Below, piece after piece: positions 48,501 through 58,980 of a DNA stretch of 64,000 nucleotides. The DNA comes from Acanthamoeba castellanii str. Neff. Taxonomy: Eukaryota; Discosea; Longamoebia; Acanthamoebidae. Every line of letters starts with the position of its first letter. Position 1 is the first letter of the stretch. The notes below the pieces were generated by a model that did no database searches, was not told where the DNA came from, and saw nothing but the letters and a program-made list of their open reading frames with translations. A program made the position numbers and the translations under genes. The DNA is taken from positions 224,224-288,223 of the forward strand of contig NW_004457702.1 of the NCBI RefSeq assembly GCF_000313135.1, in the 5' to 3' direction.

Positions 48501-49725
48501 GGTGGACCTCATCACCTTTTCCGAGGATATCCCACACGTTGAGGCCGCGGCCAAGGTCCAAATGGACCACCTCACCTCCGAGCTCGCCAAGATGCGGGCT
48601 CACCTCACACAGGTTCGCGATAACACGCACACCGCACGACACACAACACGGCGCACGCGGTAACTGACACTCCATTTCGAACAGATGCAACACGAACTCA
48701 AGATCGTGTCGCTGCAGCAGCAGCTGGCCACCACCAGCACCGAGGCGGCCGAGCAGAAGCGGCGCATGTTTGAGTCCTACGGCGAAGTTGTCACCGTAAG
48801 CGCTCCTCTTTTTTCTTTCTCTTTCGCTCATTCGCTCTTCTTTGGGCTCTCGCTGACGTCTGCGCCGCCTTGGGGCTCTGGACTGGGTGGCATAGGCGCT
48901 GCACGACGAGGCCTCGGTGAAGGTGAAGGAGGTGAGCGACGCCATGGACGAGGCCACCGCCAAATGGAAGGAGCTCGCCCTCTTCTACGGCGAGGTACGC
49001 ATTTCTCCCTGTGTGTCATGCGTGTCGTGTGTCGTGTCGTGTGTGGTGCTAATGCGCGTGTGCGGTGTGTGCGTTGGTAGGACGGGGAGAAGATGGCGCC
49101 GCAGCAGTTCTTTGGCATCCTGCACACCTTCGTGCAGCAGTTCAACAACGCCCGGACGGAGGGCATCAAGCGGCGGGCGCGGGCCGAGCAGGAGCGCCTG
49201 CGCAAGGAGAAGGAGGAGCGCGCCCGGCTGGCCAAGGAGGAGCGCGCCCGGCAGAAGCAGCAGGAAGCGGAGGAAGAGGAAGAGAGGAGGCGACAGCAGC
49301 AGCAGCAGCAACTCGAAGAGGAAGAGGAGGCGAAGCAGCAACAGCGCGAGAGCGCTGACAACAGCGACGTCGGCGAGGAGGAGAATGGCAACGAGAGAGA
49401 TGATGAAGATGAAAAGGAAGAGGAAGATGATAAGGAGGAAGATGATGCTGGTGGGGCGGCGGAAGCTGGCACGGACGACAGCGGCCTGGACCAGGCCGAG
49501 GAGGCCGAAGCGGAGGCTCAGGAGGAACCTGCAGAGGAGGCGGAAGAAACGGAAAAGGAAGAAGAGGAAGAAGAGGTGGTCAAGGTCGCGCTCTCGGTGG
49601 AAGAGGCTGTGTCGGAGGACGAGGAAGAGGCCGAAGAGGAGTTTGCCAGTCTGCCCGAGATGAACGATTCAACGGAGGAGATCTCGCTCTACGACGATGA
49701 TGCCAACGAAGATGCGGATGATTGA
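45599..49725 (+). CDS. Formin (FH1-FH2 actin nucleator)
   Basis: Nucleates and elongates actin filaments. The start at 45599 (MASPLPPMEALDLAEFDLID) was chosen for its compact context. An N-terminal domain I cannot name (exons with FKRISQGEIYIHYKRRREML, IRMLLERLPPGCASP) replaces a recognisable GBD/FH3. A basic linker leads to a short FH1 (PPPPPPPGAPMPPPPPF) and FH2: MRSLYWSVIPK, VDVSRLESLFSVS, LPRLNNI, ISEEEIKSAILAMDD, RLEKRLEMFQWKLQLEP, LLKAVLIIGQVLNRDSY, TTLDYLVKEIEEKMVDLITF. The tail is a basic helix (RRARAEQERLRKEKEERARL) then a long Glu/Asp-rich end. About 13 exons. Stop at 49723-49725. Divergent from the RhoGAP gene. Confidence 0.93.
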
Positions 49726-49786
49726 GCAAGCTTTCTGTGTCCATGAAACTTCCAAATGATAAATACATAATAACTTGAATCCAAGT

Positions 49787-50149
49787 GCAGGGGCTGTCAT
49801 TGTACTCCTCCTCTTCGCCGTCTTGGCCGGCGCTCAGCAGGAAGGCACTCCCTCGCCCTCCGCCTCGCCGCCAACCACAGCTTCGCCCTCCCGCATCCCT
49901 AAGGCCGCGGAGGTGCCCTCGCCAGCCTATGCCTCCTCCGGCGGAGGGCACTCCCATGCTTTTGTGGCAACGGTTACGTGGTCGGTTACGTGGACAGGCA
50001 CTTGCGCCACCGGAGTTCTCGGGTGCCGGCGATACGCCCGGGTTTGTGCCGAAACGGCTGGCCGCCTTCTCCGGTCCATGCGCTGGCTAAAAGGACGCAC
50101 AGGAGGCAATCATGATCGTATCAACGGACGCTGCGGCCTCGCGCCGTGA
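49787..50149 (+). pseudogene. Broken relative of the small Ser/Pro-rich secreted protein at 50504
   Basis: The open frame GAVIVLLLFAVLAGAQ then EGTPSPSASPPTTASPSR and IPKAAEVPSPAYASS is clearly related to the minus-strand gene at 50504-50734 (VAVIVALLFAFAVFADAQ, ATPTPSASASA, SRSPKASVAPSSASS). It has no in-frame ATG before the hydrophobic stretch and continues past the homologous end (about 49940) into unrelated sequence, so the start and the C terminus are both lost. A CAG just before the homology could be a splice acceptor, so a missed first exon is the alternative to a pseudogene. Confidence 0.6.
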
Positions 50150-50503
50150 GTACCCAGACGGAGATAAACTAGCCACTTCAGTGGAGCGGGCTGGCGCCTC
50201 GCTCTTGCCGCGCCGGCTTGCACGAGGCACTCCCCGCTTCCGGGCGCCAGTGGCGTTGGCACCACTCTCTCTCCTGCCCCCGCGGCCTGCCCACCCCCTG
50301 TGCGTTTCGTTACTCTCCGCTGAGGCTTAAAATATTGAAAGTTGGGCTGATGATAGTGGAGGTTACAAATGCGCTCAGCTTGACAGTGCGCTGCTTTTAT
50401 TGAGAAGCCCGCGGGCTCGTAGGGGACATTTGTAGTTTTGAAGTTGCGAATAAATAAATATGAGTTATAAATTAGAGTATTTAGTTTGACATAGAGAAGG
50501 TTC

Positions 50504-50734
50504 TTAGAAGAGGAAGGAGAGGGCCTCGAGGAGGAAGCCGTTGAGCGACGAGGCCGACGAGGGCGCCACGGAGGCCTTGGGCGAGCGCGAGGGCGAGGCG
50601 GAAGCCACGGGGGAAGGCAGGGCCGAGGCGGAAGCCGAGGGCGTGGGGGTGGCCTGAGCGTCGGCGAAGACGGCGAAGGCGAAGAGGAGGGCCACGATGA
50701 CGGCCACCAGTTGGATGAAGAACACGCGCGACAT
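50504..50734 (-). CDS. Small secreted Ser/Pro/Ala-rich protein
   Basis: A 76-residue intronless product. A signal peptide (FFIQLVAVIVALLFAFAVFADA) is followed by a Ser/Pro/Ala-rich mucin-like region (TPTPSASASALPSP, SASPSRSPKASVAPSS) and a hydrophobic C terminus (LNGFLLEALSFLF) that might serve as a GPI-attachment signal or an amphipathic helix. A TATA-like CATAAAGG on the minus strand at 50850-50857 lies about 116 bp upstream. A degenerate relative faces it at 49787. Function unknown. Confidence 0.75.
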   Translation of the reverse strand: MSRVFFIQLVAVIVALLFAFAVFADAQATPTPSASASALPSPVASASPSRSPKASVAPSSASSLNGFLLEALSFLF

Positions 50735-51363
50735 TGTTGATGAAGAGGAGTGGGGTGTTGAGGGTATCTAACCGGTGCGGTCGAGGTGGTAAGAGTGGTG
50801 TGTGCGACTAAGAGAGCAGTGAAGAAGAAAACGGGGCCGGAGGACCTGACCTTTATGAGGAGGGCCAGCCAATGGCCACTCCGCTACAACGCTCCGGAAA
50901 ATGTCGACAGGCCAAATGTCGGAGTTTGAGGGACCGGGTTATGCGCAGGAGCTTCGCAGGGCCTCGAGGCACTCGTCCGGAAGTGGTGGTTTCTGGCACG
51001 GTAGTTGGCTCTCCGATGGGCAAAGGCAACTGACAGGAAGGGGAAACGCCGAGATAGCAAGCTCAGCTGGAACTGGCGAAACTTCGGCCCGGAAGGGACG
51101 CTGAGTGGCTCTTCTTTGTATTTTCCCGCCACTTAGGTCTTATTCATTAATTATACGCCCGTTACCAGAAGATAAGACCGCGACCCCGGTGTGCCCACAT
51201 GCTCTCGTCCCGCCGGACCGCTTGGGCCGATCAGGGTAGGCAGGGACTCGCGCCACGACACCATGGGTCCGCCAGGTGGCGAGTGTGCTGCACGGACTTG
51301 TCGCACTGCTGCCCCTTGTCTCAGTGCTGCACTTCTAACCAGAATAAAAAGGAGAAAAAGAAT
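50735..51363. promoter_or_regulatory. Upstream region of small secreted gene and tRNA 3' flank
   Basis: No further gene seen. It contains the TATA-like site at 50850-50857 (minus strand). The frames here have no recognisable content. An AT-rich patch at 51114-51160 precedes the tRNA area. Confidence 0.4.
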
Positions 51364-51435
51364 TAGCAGAGGATGGTTTCGATCCATCGACCTGTGGGTT
51401 ATGGGCCCACCACGCTTCCACTGCGCCACTCTGCT
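51364..51435 (-). tRNA. Initiator tRNA-Met (CAT), intronless
   Basis: The 72-nt cloverleaf on the minus strand begins AGCAGAGTGGCGCAGTGGAA. The anticodon stem GTGGG/CCCAC closes the loop CCCATAA, with anticodon CAT and C at position 33 instead of T. The T-arm sequence GATCGAAACC has A where elongators have T (GATCGA rather than GTTCGA). The ends pair as AGCAGAG/CTCTGCT plus A. These are hallmarks of eukaryotic initiator tRNA, and the sequence is nearly that of animal tRNA-iMet. CCA is not encoded. On the minus strand a T-run follows within the next 30 bases (about 51356-51340). Confidence 0.95.
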
Positions 51436-51562
51436 CTACGAAGCTCGACGACAAAAATCACAAAATGCAGCACGGTTTCCGGGTAGCCCACAGCACTACA
51501 ACAGGCGCAGGTGTTTTGGCTTGGGATTTTTTTTAACGTTGAAATTGTTGTACATGTTTGCT

Positions 51563-54500
51563 TCATGTTGGTATGGCGGGATCCACCGGGGTGGTGTCTT
51601 CGGCGAGGTCGTTGGACACGACGAGGGCGTGATGCAGGAAGTAGGCCTCGAGCCAGCCCGCGGCGTACTCGGCCGCCAAATGCTGCTCGTCCATCAGCCC
51701 GCCCTCGCCCTCTCCGCCGTCTGCCGTCGCCCCGCCGTTGAGCGGTCGTCGGTAGTGCACTTCGTTCCACTCGCGCACCTTCCGCTCCATCCGCCGTTCC
51801 TCCTCCTGCACGCGACACACACACACACACATTCACACACACAACACACACACGACACACACACGACACACACACGACACACGAAACACACACTACCCTG
51901 GTCAGACCAGCAAGCCCACCCCAGCCAGTCATCTTTAAAAGAAGGCAGAGGAGCCAAACCTCGAACTCGCTGCTGCTGTCGTTCTCGACGAAGGCGGTCG
52001 TGAGCCAGTCGTCCATGTAGAGCGGCCGGACGTGCATGTAGATCTCCGATATGACCTTCATGTTGCCTGTTCGTTTGCACGCGACCGCCCTAAGTTAGCA
52101 ACTGCCTTCATAGCACACCTGTGCGAGGGGAGAGAGAGAGAGAGAGAAGAGAATGGAATGAGTACTGGTGCGCCACTTGCGGCCGAGGAACTTGGTGAGG
52201 TTCTTGATCAGCTTGAGCCCGTAGAGGCGGATCCACGGGTTCTCAAAGCTCAGAAGTCGCTTCAATATCGCCTGTCGATTGCCGCCGCCAATCAGAACAA
52301 TCGCACACGCACGCGCCACCGCCACCGCACACACCGCACCGCACACGCGGAAAAGAAAGCAGGAGGGAAGGGGACAAACCGGAGCCGAGAACTTGATAAG
52401 AAGGAGGCAGCGGTGGTGGTTATACTTAGCCAGCTTTTGGAGGACGCGCAGGAAATTGACCAGCGCGAAGAACTTGCGTTTCGAATAGCGCAGCGCGGCG
52501 CCGTTCCCGTCCAACCCGCCGTCCCCGAAGTCCTCCTCCACCAGCGCCTGCTGCTCGCTCTCCGCGACAAACAACCTGCGTGTCGGACACCACGTGAGGA
52601 CACGTCAGCAAAAGATATATATATATATATATAGTATATAAAAGACCGGCAGCGAATGGGGGCAGAGTAGTACTCCATGGCGGGCAGGGTGGGCGAGGTG
52701 AGCAGCGGCGACTCGGGCTGGTTGATCAGCTTGAGTATGAGCAGCATCATCTTGGCCTCCACCAGCAACTGGCAATTGCAAACAACACGACCACAACACA
52801 ACCCTCATTAATGACAATTGCTCACATTCCACTCATTGCTGTGTACTAATACAACTACTACGTACGGATTGTAGGTAGGCGGCCTGGATGGGGTGGTTGG
52901 CGCGGGTGTGCTTGAGCAGAAGGAGGAGCAGGCCGGAGATGGCCTTGACCACGATCTCCTCGTGACGCGCCCGCTCGGCCGCCTGGGCGACGGACCCCGC
53001 GTCGCCGATTTCGGCGTAGAGGTTGAAGGGCGGCGGCGCCCCGCGCTTGTCGGACGGGGCGAGCGCCAGCAGGAAGTTGAGGAGGTGGATGAACACCTGG
53101 TCACCGCGGTCGACGCGCGAGTGTTTGCGGGAGGGGAATGTCAGAAGCGCAACGCACTTACGTGTTTGTGTGGTGCGCGTGTCGTGTGCGTCGTGGATCA
53201 GATAAGATACCCTACGGAAGCGGGGAAGCATGGCGCGGTAGAACGCTTCCACGCTGCTGGTCGTGGGGCGCTGGCCCCGCGGCTGGTCGTCGTCCATCCC
53301 GTCTTCGCTTTGGCCTCCAGCGGTGTCGTCCTGCACACGATGGGGTGAGAGGGTGAGAGTTTCCCGAAATACTAAATGCTAAAGAATAAATTATAGGAAT
53401 AATGACAAATAGCAAACCAACAAATAATAAAATGTAAAGAATAAATGGATAAGGGGATGGCTGACGTACGGAGTCGAAGGGGAAGTGGGCGGGGTGAGAG
53501 TAGGGGCTCAGCCCATGCTCCACCAGTCTCTGGGCCTCCCGCAGCGCCTATGCAGATATCACGAAGGTGAGGCGATCGCCATGTGGGAGTGAATATAAAT
53601 ATATAAATAAATTTACATATTAAAGAGATTCAGAGGGGGCGAGAAGGGGCCAACGCACAGCAGGCATGCCCGCGCTCGAGTAGACCGAGGCCTGCATGGC
53701 CAAGCGGGTGTGGGACCTGTGGGACACAGCGAGTGAGCCATGCGGAAGAGGCGAGATTGCGAGGGGGATCGGGGATCTGGTGTGCACACGCACTTGCGGA
53801 ACTGTGAGACGTTTTGGCGGAGGGCCTGCAAGTGGGCGGGGCTGCTCTTGACGTCGAGGGGTCCCAGCGGGGGCAGCCCGCGGCGTCGTCGCTCCTCCTC
53901 CTTTCTGCGGCCGAGCGCAGCAGTGCCGCCCCAGCCATACAACACGCTTTTCCACAGCAGCAGCAAGACCTGTGCGCACACCGCACACGACACACGCAAC
54001 ACGCGCACGACACACAATGCGTTGAGCACCGCGGACATCCGTGTGACTGAAGCGAAGCTGTGCCAGCACCTTCTTGATGGGGTAGTGAGGGTGGCGGCGG
54101 TCGCCAAAGTCGACGAGGCAGTCGAACAGCACGTAGACCAGCCCCTGCGGCTGGCCGTTGCCGACTGTGCGCCGCACGGAATGTCAGCTCGCCCGCCCGA
54201 GGCCAGAGGGACGAGCCAGCAGGCCGCCCAAGAAAAGAAGGGAAACCGCGGGGAGGAGGGTACCCAGAAGGAGGGGCAGGTCGGGGTGGTCTGAGTTGGA
54301 GATGAGGAGCAGCAGGAGCAGGTTGGCATACACCCGCATATCCGCGTCGGCCGACGCTTCGCCCTGCGCCGATGTCGCCCCCTCTCCCGCGGCGCCTTCC
54401 CCCTGCTGCGGCTGTCCCGCCTCGACCGCCCTGCCGCCGCCGCCATTCCCCATTCAATTCGAACGTTCGTGAGCTGGTCCTGCGAAATGCGGGGGAGCGA

Positions 54501-55351
54501 GGTGGGGGCTACCTCTGGGCTGCGCAAAAGTAGTCGACGTAGACCTCGTACGCACCGCCATCTGCCCGCATGGATGATAGTAGTTTGTTAGGGCGCGCGG
54601 GGAATGTGGTGTGCAATCTGCATCTGTGAGGTGGGGGCATGTATGTACCCATGAGGACGCGGTTTGTGGCGAGGGCGCGCTGAAGCTGCCGCCGCTGCGG
54701 GTCCGCCTGGTGCTGGTGCTGCCGGCTCTCCGCTTCGGCCTCACCTGCAGCCCGCGGGTTAGGTTTGGGCGCCACACCCAACTGCGCCACACGGGGTGGT
54801 GGGTTGAAGCTGGCGGTACCGCCGAGGGCAAAGTGCAGGAGCGCGAGGGCCGTGTGGCGCAGGTCCTGGAGCGGCAACTCGGGCGAGTCCTGCTGCTGCT
54901 GTGCTCCAGCTGCGGCGGCCCGCAGGCGATCGAACAGCGCGCGCACCACCTCGCCGCGCGGCTGCGGCTGCTGCGGTCCCGCGCCGGATGCGAGGAGCGG
55001 CACCACGCGCCACGCGGCCTCGCGCGCATGGGCGGCCTCCCCGGCCGACAGCACCTCCGACAGCTCCTCGGCCAGGCTCCCCTCATCCTCGTACTCGCCC
55101 TCCACCGCCACCCGGGTCTGCCGCAGACAGCCGCCTAACGTAAGAAACGAAGGACAGGCGAGGGGAGGAAAAAACTGGGGGGGGGGGCTATGTAGCGGCA
55201 CCTTCTTCTTTGGATGTGAAGAAGCGGCGGCCTGCAGCTCTTTGAGTTTTTCGAGGGTGAGGGGCAGGGTGGCGCGGCCCTGGGCGGAGCTCCTCTTCTT
55301 GTGCCGTGCGGCCACCTCCCCTTCAGAGACCGACATCTTGTTGCTCAGCAT
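51563..55351 (-). CDS. Striatin-interacting protein (STRIP/Far11-like)
   Basis: Core scaffold of the STRIPAK complex, which links PP2A and striatin to GCK kinases. The start MLSNKMSVSEGEVAAR is at 55351 (second ATG at 55336). The N1221-like region includes AEELSEVLSAGEAAHAREAA, MRVYANLLLLLLISNSDHPD, GLVYVLFDCLVDFGDRRHP and LLLLWKSVLYGW. The C-terminal DUF3402-like region includes FIHLLNFLLALAP, MLLILKLINQPE, ALVNFLRVLQKLAKYNHHR, WIRLYGLKLIKNLTKFLGRK and NMKVISEIYMHVRPLYMDDW, the last matching the conserved STRIP segment YLGRQWRKSNMK. About 14 exons. It runs divergently from PTPA. Confidence 0.85.
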
Positions 55352-55460
55352 GTGTCAAGTTACCGTTGTTGGCTTTTTTTTTTTTTTTTGAATCTGTTTC
55401 AAATGGGATAAAGCGAAATTTGTTAGGATTAAAATCCTTTTAAAACAAATCGATCAGAAC
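55352..55460. promoter_or_regulatory. 109-bp divergent promoter, STRIP / PTPA
   Basis: The shortest shared upstream region of the window. It contains a T-run of about 16-18 bases at 55373-55389 (A-run on the other strand) and no TATA box. Both transcripts must start inside it. Confidence 0.6.
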
Positions 55461-56461
55461 ATGGAAGGCGAGGTCACTTCTGCCGTCCCGACTACAGAGC
55501 AGCCTGCGGCGCAGGGTGCCGGCTACCAGGGCGTGGTGCCCCGCAAGCGCATTGGAACGCAAGCCGATGTGCAGCGATTCCAGGCCAGCCCCACGTATAA
55601 GCTCCTGCAGACATGGCTGCACGCCCTCAACAAGGCCACACTACGGAAATCCAACACCGCTCCCGCTGTCCTCTGCCCCGTACGGCTCCATCGTGGATGA
55701 ATGAAAACTTTTGCATCTTCCACATCAATCGCAGGTGGCTCACCTCGAGGCCATCATAATCATAGGCGGTCGAGGGCGCCCTGGCGCTGTTGGAGCAGGT
55801 GGACAAGCTGGTAGATGAAACGCCACCCGAAACCGGCGAGATGCGGTTCGGCAACAAGGCCTTCCGCACCTGGCACGCCAAGCTCGCCGCTGTACTACTT
55901 AGTCCTCTTTTTACCCCCCGTCTCTCTACATGATGAAGCTGGTGATGGTGCTGATGATGATGTTGATGATGGTGATGATGATGATGAAGGCTGCGGAGGA
56001 GCTGCACAAGCTGGTCCTGCCCGAGGAAAAGGCGGGAGCGACGCAGGAGCTGGTGGCCTACCTGCTCGACAGCTTCGGCAACGCGGTGCGCATCGACTAC
56101 GGGACCGGGCACGAACTCCACTTCATCATCTGGATGTACTGCCTCCACGCCCTCGGGCTCGTCCAGCAGGAGCACCTCGCCGCTCTCGTCACCCGGGTCT
56201 TTGCCCGCTACCTCACCCTCGGTGCGCCTCTTCTTCTTCCTTCTTCTTCCTTCTTCTTCTCATGGTCGAGGTGCGTGCAGTGCGTAAGGTCCAGCAGACC
56301 TACGGGCAAGAGCCGGCGGGCTCGCGAGGCGTCTGGTGCCTCGACGACCACCAGTTCGTGCCCTTCATCTGGGGCGCGGCCCAGCTCATCGGTGAGCTCC
56401 GCGCTTTCCCCCTTTCAGCCTCCGCACGCCCACACCCACCACACACGCACTACGCACACAC

Positions 56462-56494
<33 letters not shown>

Positions 56495-56917
56495 CACACA
56501 AGCATACGCCACCACACACGCACCACCGCACGCGTACTCACTTGTGTGGCGGCTGCGCCTATGCAGACAACCCGGATATCCAGCCGGGCTCGATCATGGA
56601 CAAGGAGCTGGTGGCACGCCACGCCGACGAGTACCTCTACCTGGGCTGCATTCACTACATCCACATGGTACCTTATCACGCATCCAGCTTCTTTATTATT
56701 GAGATCACTCAGTGTTGGTTCGTGTTGCGTGTTGTGTCGTAAAAAGGTAAAGAAGGGTCCGTTCTTCGAGCACTCGCCCGATCTCTACAACATCAGCGGG
56801 GCGGCGTCGTGGGAGAAGATTAACAAGGGCATGTTCATGAAGTACAACCAGGACGTGCTCTCCAAGCTGCCCGTCCTCCAGCACATGCTCTTCGGCTCCC
56901 TCTTTCCCTACGCATAA
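55461..56917 (+). CDS. PTPA: PP2A activator PTPA (peptidyl-prolyl isomerase type)
   Basis: Activates the PP2A catalytic subunit. The start [17 protein letters not shown] is at 55461. Conserved blocks: [76 protein letters not shown], and the C-terminal [19 protein letters not shown] and [11 protein letters not shown]. About six exons. The intron near 55905-55989 carries a GATGATG-type repeat, and another (56396-56567) carries CACGCA repeats. AATAAA is at 56920-56925, directly after the stop. Confidence 0.95.
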
Positions 56918-57113
56918 AAAATAAACATTATTTACATTTCTGCAAATAAAATCTTATTTTCCCCATTAGGTACACTTTATCACTTCTTTGGGGAGGTGTT
57001 GGGACAACATATCAATGTGTCCCCAACAGCATGGACATTTAATTAAAGCGAGGAAGTGTCTGTCCCCTCCTCCGCCATTTCCGCTCGGCAAAGTGTCACT
57101 ACCACCCTCCGTG

Positions 57114-58915
57114 ATGTGCCACAGCAGAGGTATGGGCCTTGCACCGGTAGTGGTGGTGGTGGTATGCTGCCTGCTGGGCGTAATGCCTCAGCTGAGGCCG
57201 GTCACGGCAGCCACTTGCCCCAGCATGGTCTGGGAAACACCTGCCAATTTGGGTAACTCCTCGCTGCTGGGTCCCTTAACTTCCGATCTTGTTGTCGCCC
57301 AACGCATCAACGTCACCACCACTTGGGGCATTCGCTCGCTGACCTTCCAGCTCTTCAATTCTAATGCTTCCGGTATGTCGTTCAACTCTACTTCTTCTGC
57401 TCCCCACCACCTCGCAATCATTCGGAGTTAAAACTTGTTTGTAACAACTATACTGCATTACCGCTAGCGGGGCTCGTGGTGGGCGTGGGCATCTCTATGC
57501 TTGCCGGCACTTGGCTGCCACAGTGGGACTTCGGGCAGCGGTCGATCGTCGCCGGCACCACCTTCTATACCTTCAACTACTCTGCGGCCGAAGCCCTCAA
57601 TCTCGTTCCCTCCGTTTACTTCATCACCCTGCGCAAGGTGACCGCCGACGGGGGCCAGAGCCTGATCGTGGGCGTGTCGGGTCCGCAACCCGGCGTTCTG
57701 ATGCCCTTTGTCATGGTCGATCTGTCCACATCAAGCGATGGCAGCAATTTCGCGCAGCAGGGCACCGGGGTGCTGGGCCTGGGCGCCGAGACCTGCGTGA
57801 ATCCATCGCCGTCCCCCACGGCCTACGTGTCCTATTCGCCGTCGGTCTCGCCCCAACCGCTCCGCTTCGTGGCCCTGACCACCAACGTGACGGCCGCCTT
57901 TGGCGTGGCCCAGCCCGCCATCAACATGTCCGCACCGCTTTTCGCCACTGGTACGCCGGACCTAAATTATGTTTTGTCGTGAGGCAGGCTTGTTGACTCA
58001 CCGCTTTCGCTCTTTTCTCTTCCCATACTGTTCGCAGCAAGCAGCTGACGGCTGAGTTCAGCGAGGTGGCACTGGGCAATATGTCCGTGCCCGCATCTTC
58101 GATATATAGTATAAAATACTGACCAATGAGTGATGAGTGAGTGCTGACGTGGACATTACCACCCTACATACTCAGGATTCAACCGCACCAACGTCAATGC
58201 GACGTACAGCTACTCTGCCCAGGTGGACAACACCACGGTGCTCGACCAGGAGTTCACATTCCACAGGGACGCCGCCAGCGGCAACTTCTCGGGCCTCGCG
58301 TTTGCCATCGGCGCCGGCAACCTCAAGTGGTCCGTCCGCCTCAACTCGTCAGCGGCGGCCCCAGGACCCACCGTCGTGCGCTACCGGCTGTCGAGCTTCC
58401 TCAACGCCGGCGCCTACCAGTCGGTGCCCAACGCCCGGGTGCTGATCAAGCCGGGCCAGCCGCAGGCCCAGATGACCACCTACCTGCTGCCGCTGCTCCA
58501 ACAGTCGACCGGCCTCAAGGTCTACGCCCGCGTCGAGCTGTTCGACTTCGCGCTGGCCAACAACAGCGCCGAGGCTGTGACAATCGAGCATGACATCATC
58601 GTACAACCACCATCATCATCAGAATCATCTTCGAGCGAGTACATGCTCGAGCTGAGCTTCCCGGCGTTCGAGGGCTCGCTGGAGTACGACCCAAGCATCG
58701 GAATGGGCGTGGTGCTGGGCCAGAACGATGACGGCGGCGGCGACACGAACGTGGGCCTGATCGTGGGCGTGGCGGTGGCGGTGCCCGTGGCCGTGGCGCT
58801 GGTGCTCGTGGTCATCGTGGGCGCCCTCATAATCGGCTGGCGGCGCAGGAAAGCCAACGCTGCCGGCGCCGTCCAGTTCGGCGAGCCACTCACGCACGAC
58901 CAAGAAGAGCTGTAG
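57114..58915 (+). CDS. Type I membrane glycoprotein of unknown function
   Basis: Not recognised. The start at 57114 gives signal peptide LAPVVVVVVCCLLGVMPQLR. The ectodomain (about 450 residues) carries many N-glycosylation sites (NLGNSSLL, RINVTTTW, NYSAAE, GFNRTNVNATYSYS, DNTTVLD). A single membrane span near the C terminus is VAVAVPVAVALVLVVIVGAL, preceded by an Asp/Gly-rich stalk (QNDDGGGDTN). The cytoplasmic tail is short (WRRRKANAAG ... HDQEEL). Exons are about 57114-57371, 57468-57951, 58038-58085 and 58175-58915. The small third exon is uncertain. Convergent with the LRR receptor gene 65 bp away. Confidence 0.7.
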
Positions 58916-58980
58916 AAATGTCGAACATGTTTGCAACATGTTTCTTTGCGATCGCAATTCAAAATCTATTTTTACATGAA

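Noticed and set aside
50112..50330. Plus-strand 72-codon frame after the broken secreted gene
   Set aside because: No signal peptide, homology, promoter motif or poly(A) signal. The composition is that of random GC-rich DNA.
51364..51435. Elongator tRNA-Met or tRNA-Ile as identity of the CAT tRNA
   Set aside because: C at position 33, GATCGA in the T loop and the A1 pairing pattern are initiator features.
51399..52061. Minus-strand open frame running over the tRNA region
   Set aside because: It is open by chance. The STRIP gene stops at 51563 and the tRNA-iMet accounts for 51364-51435.
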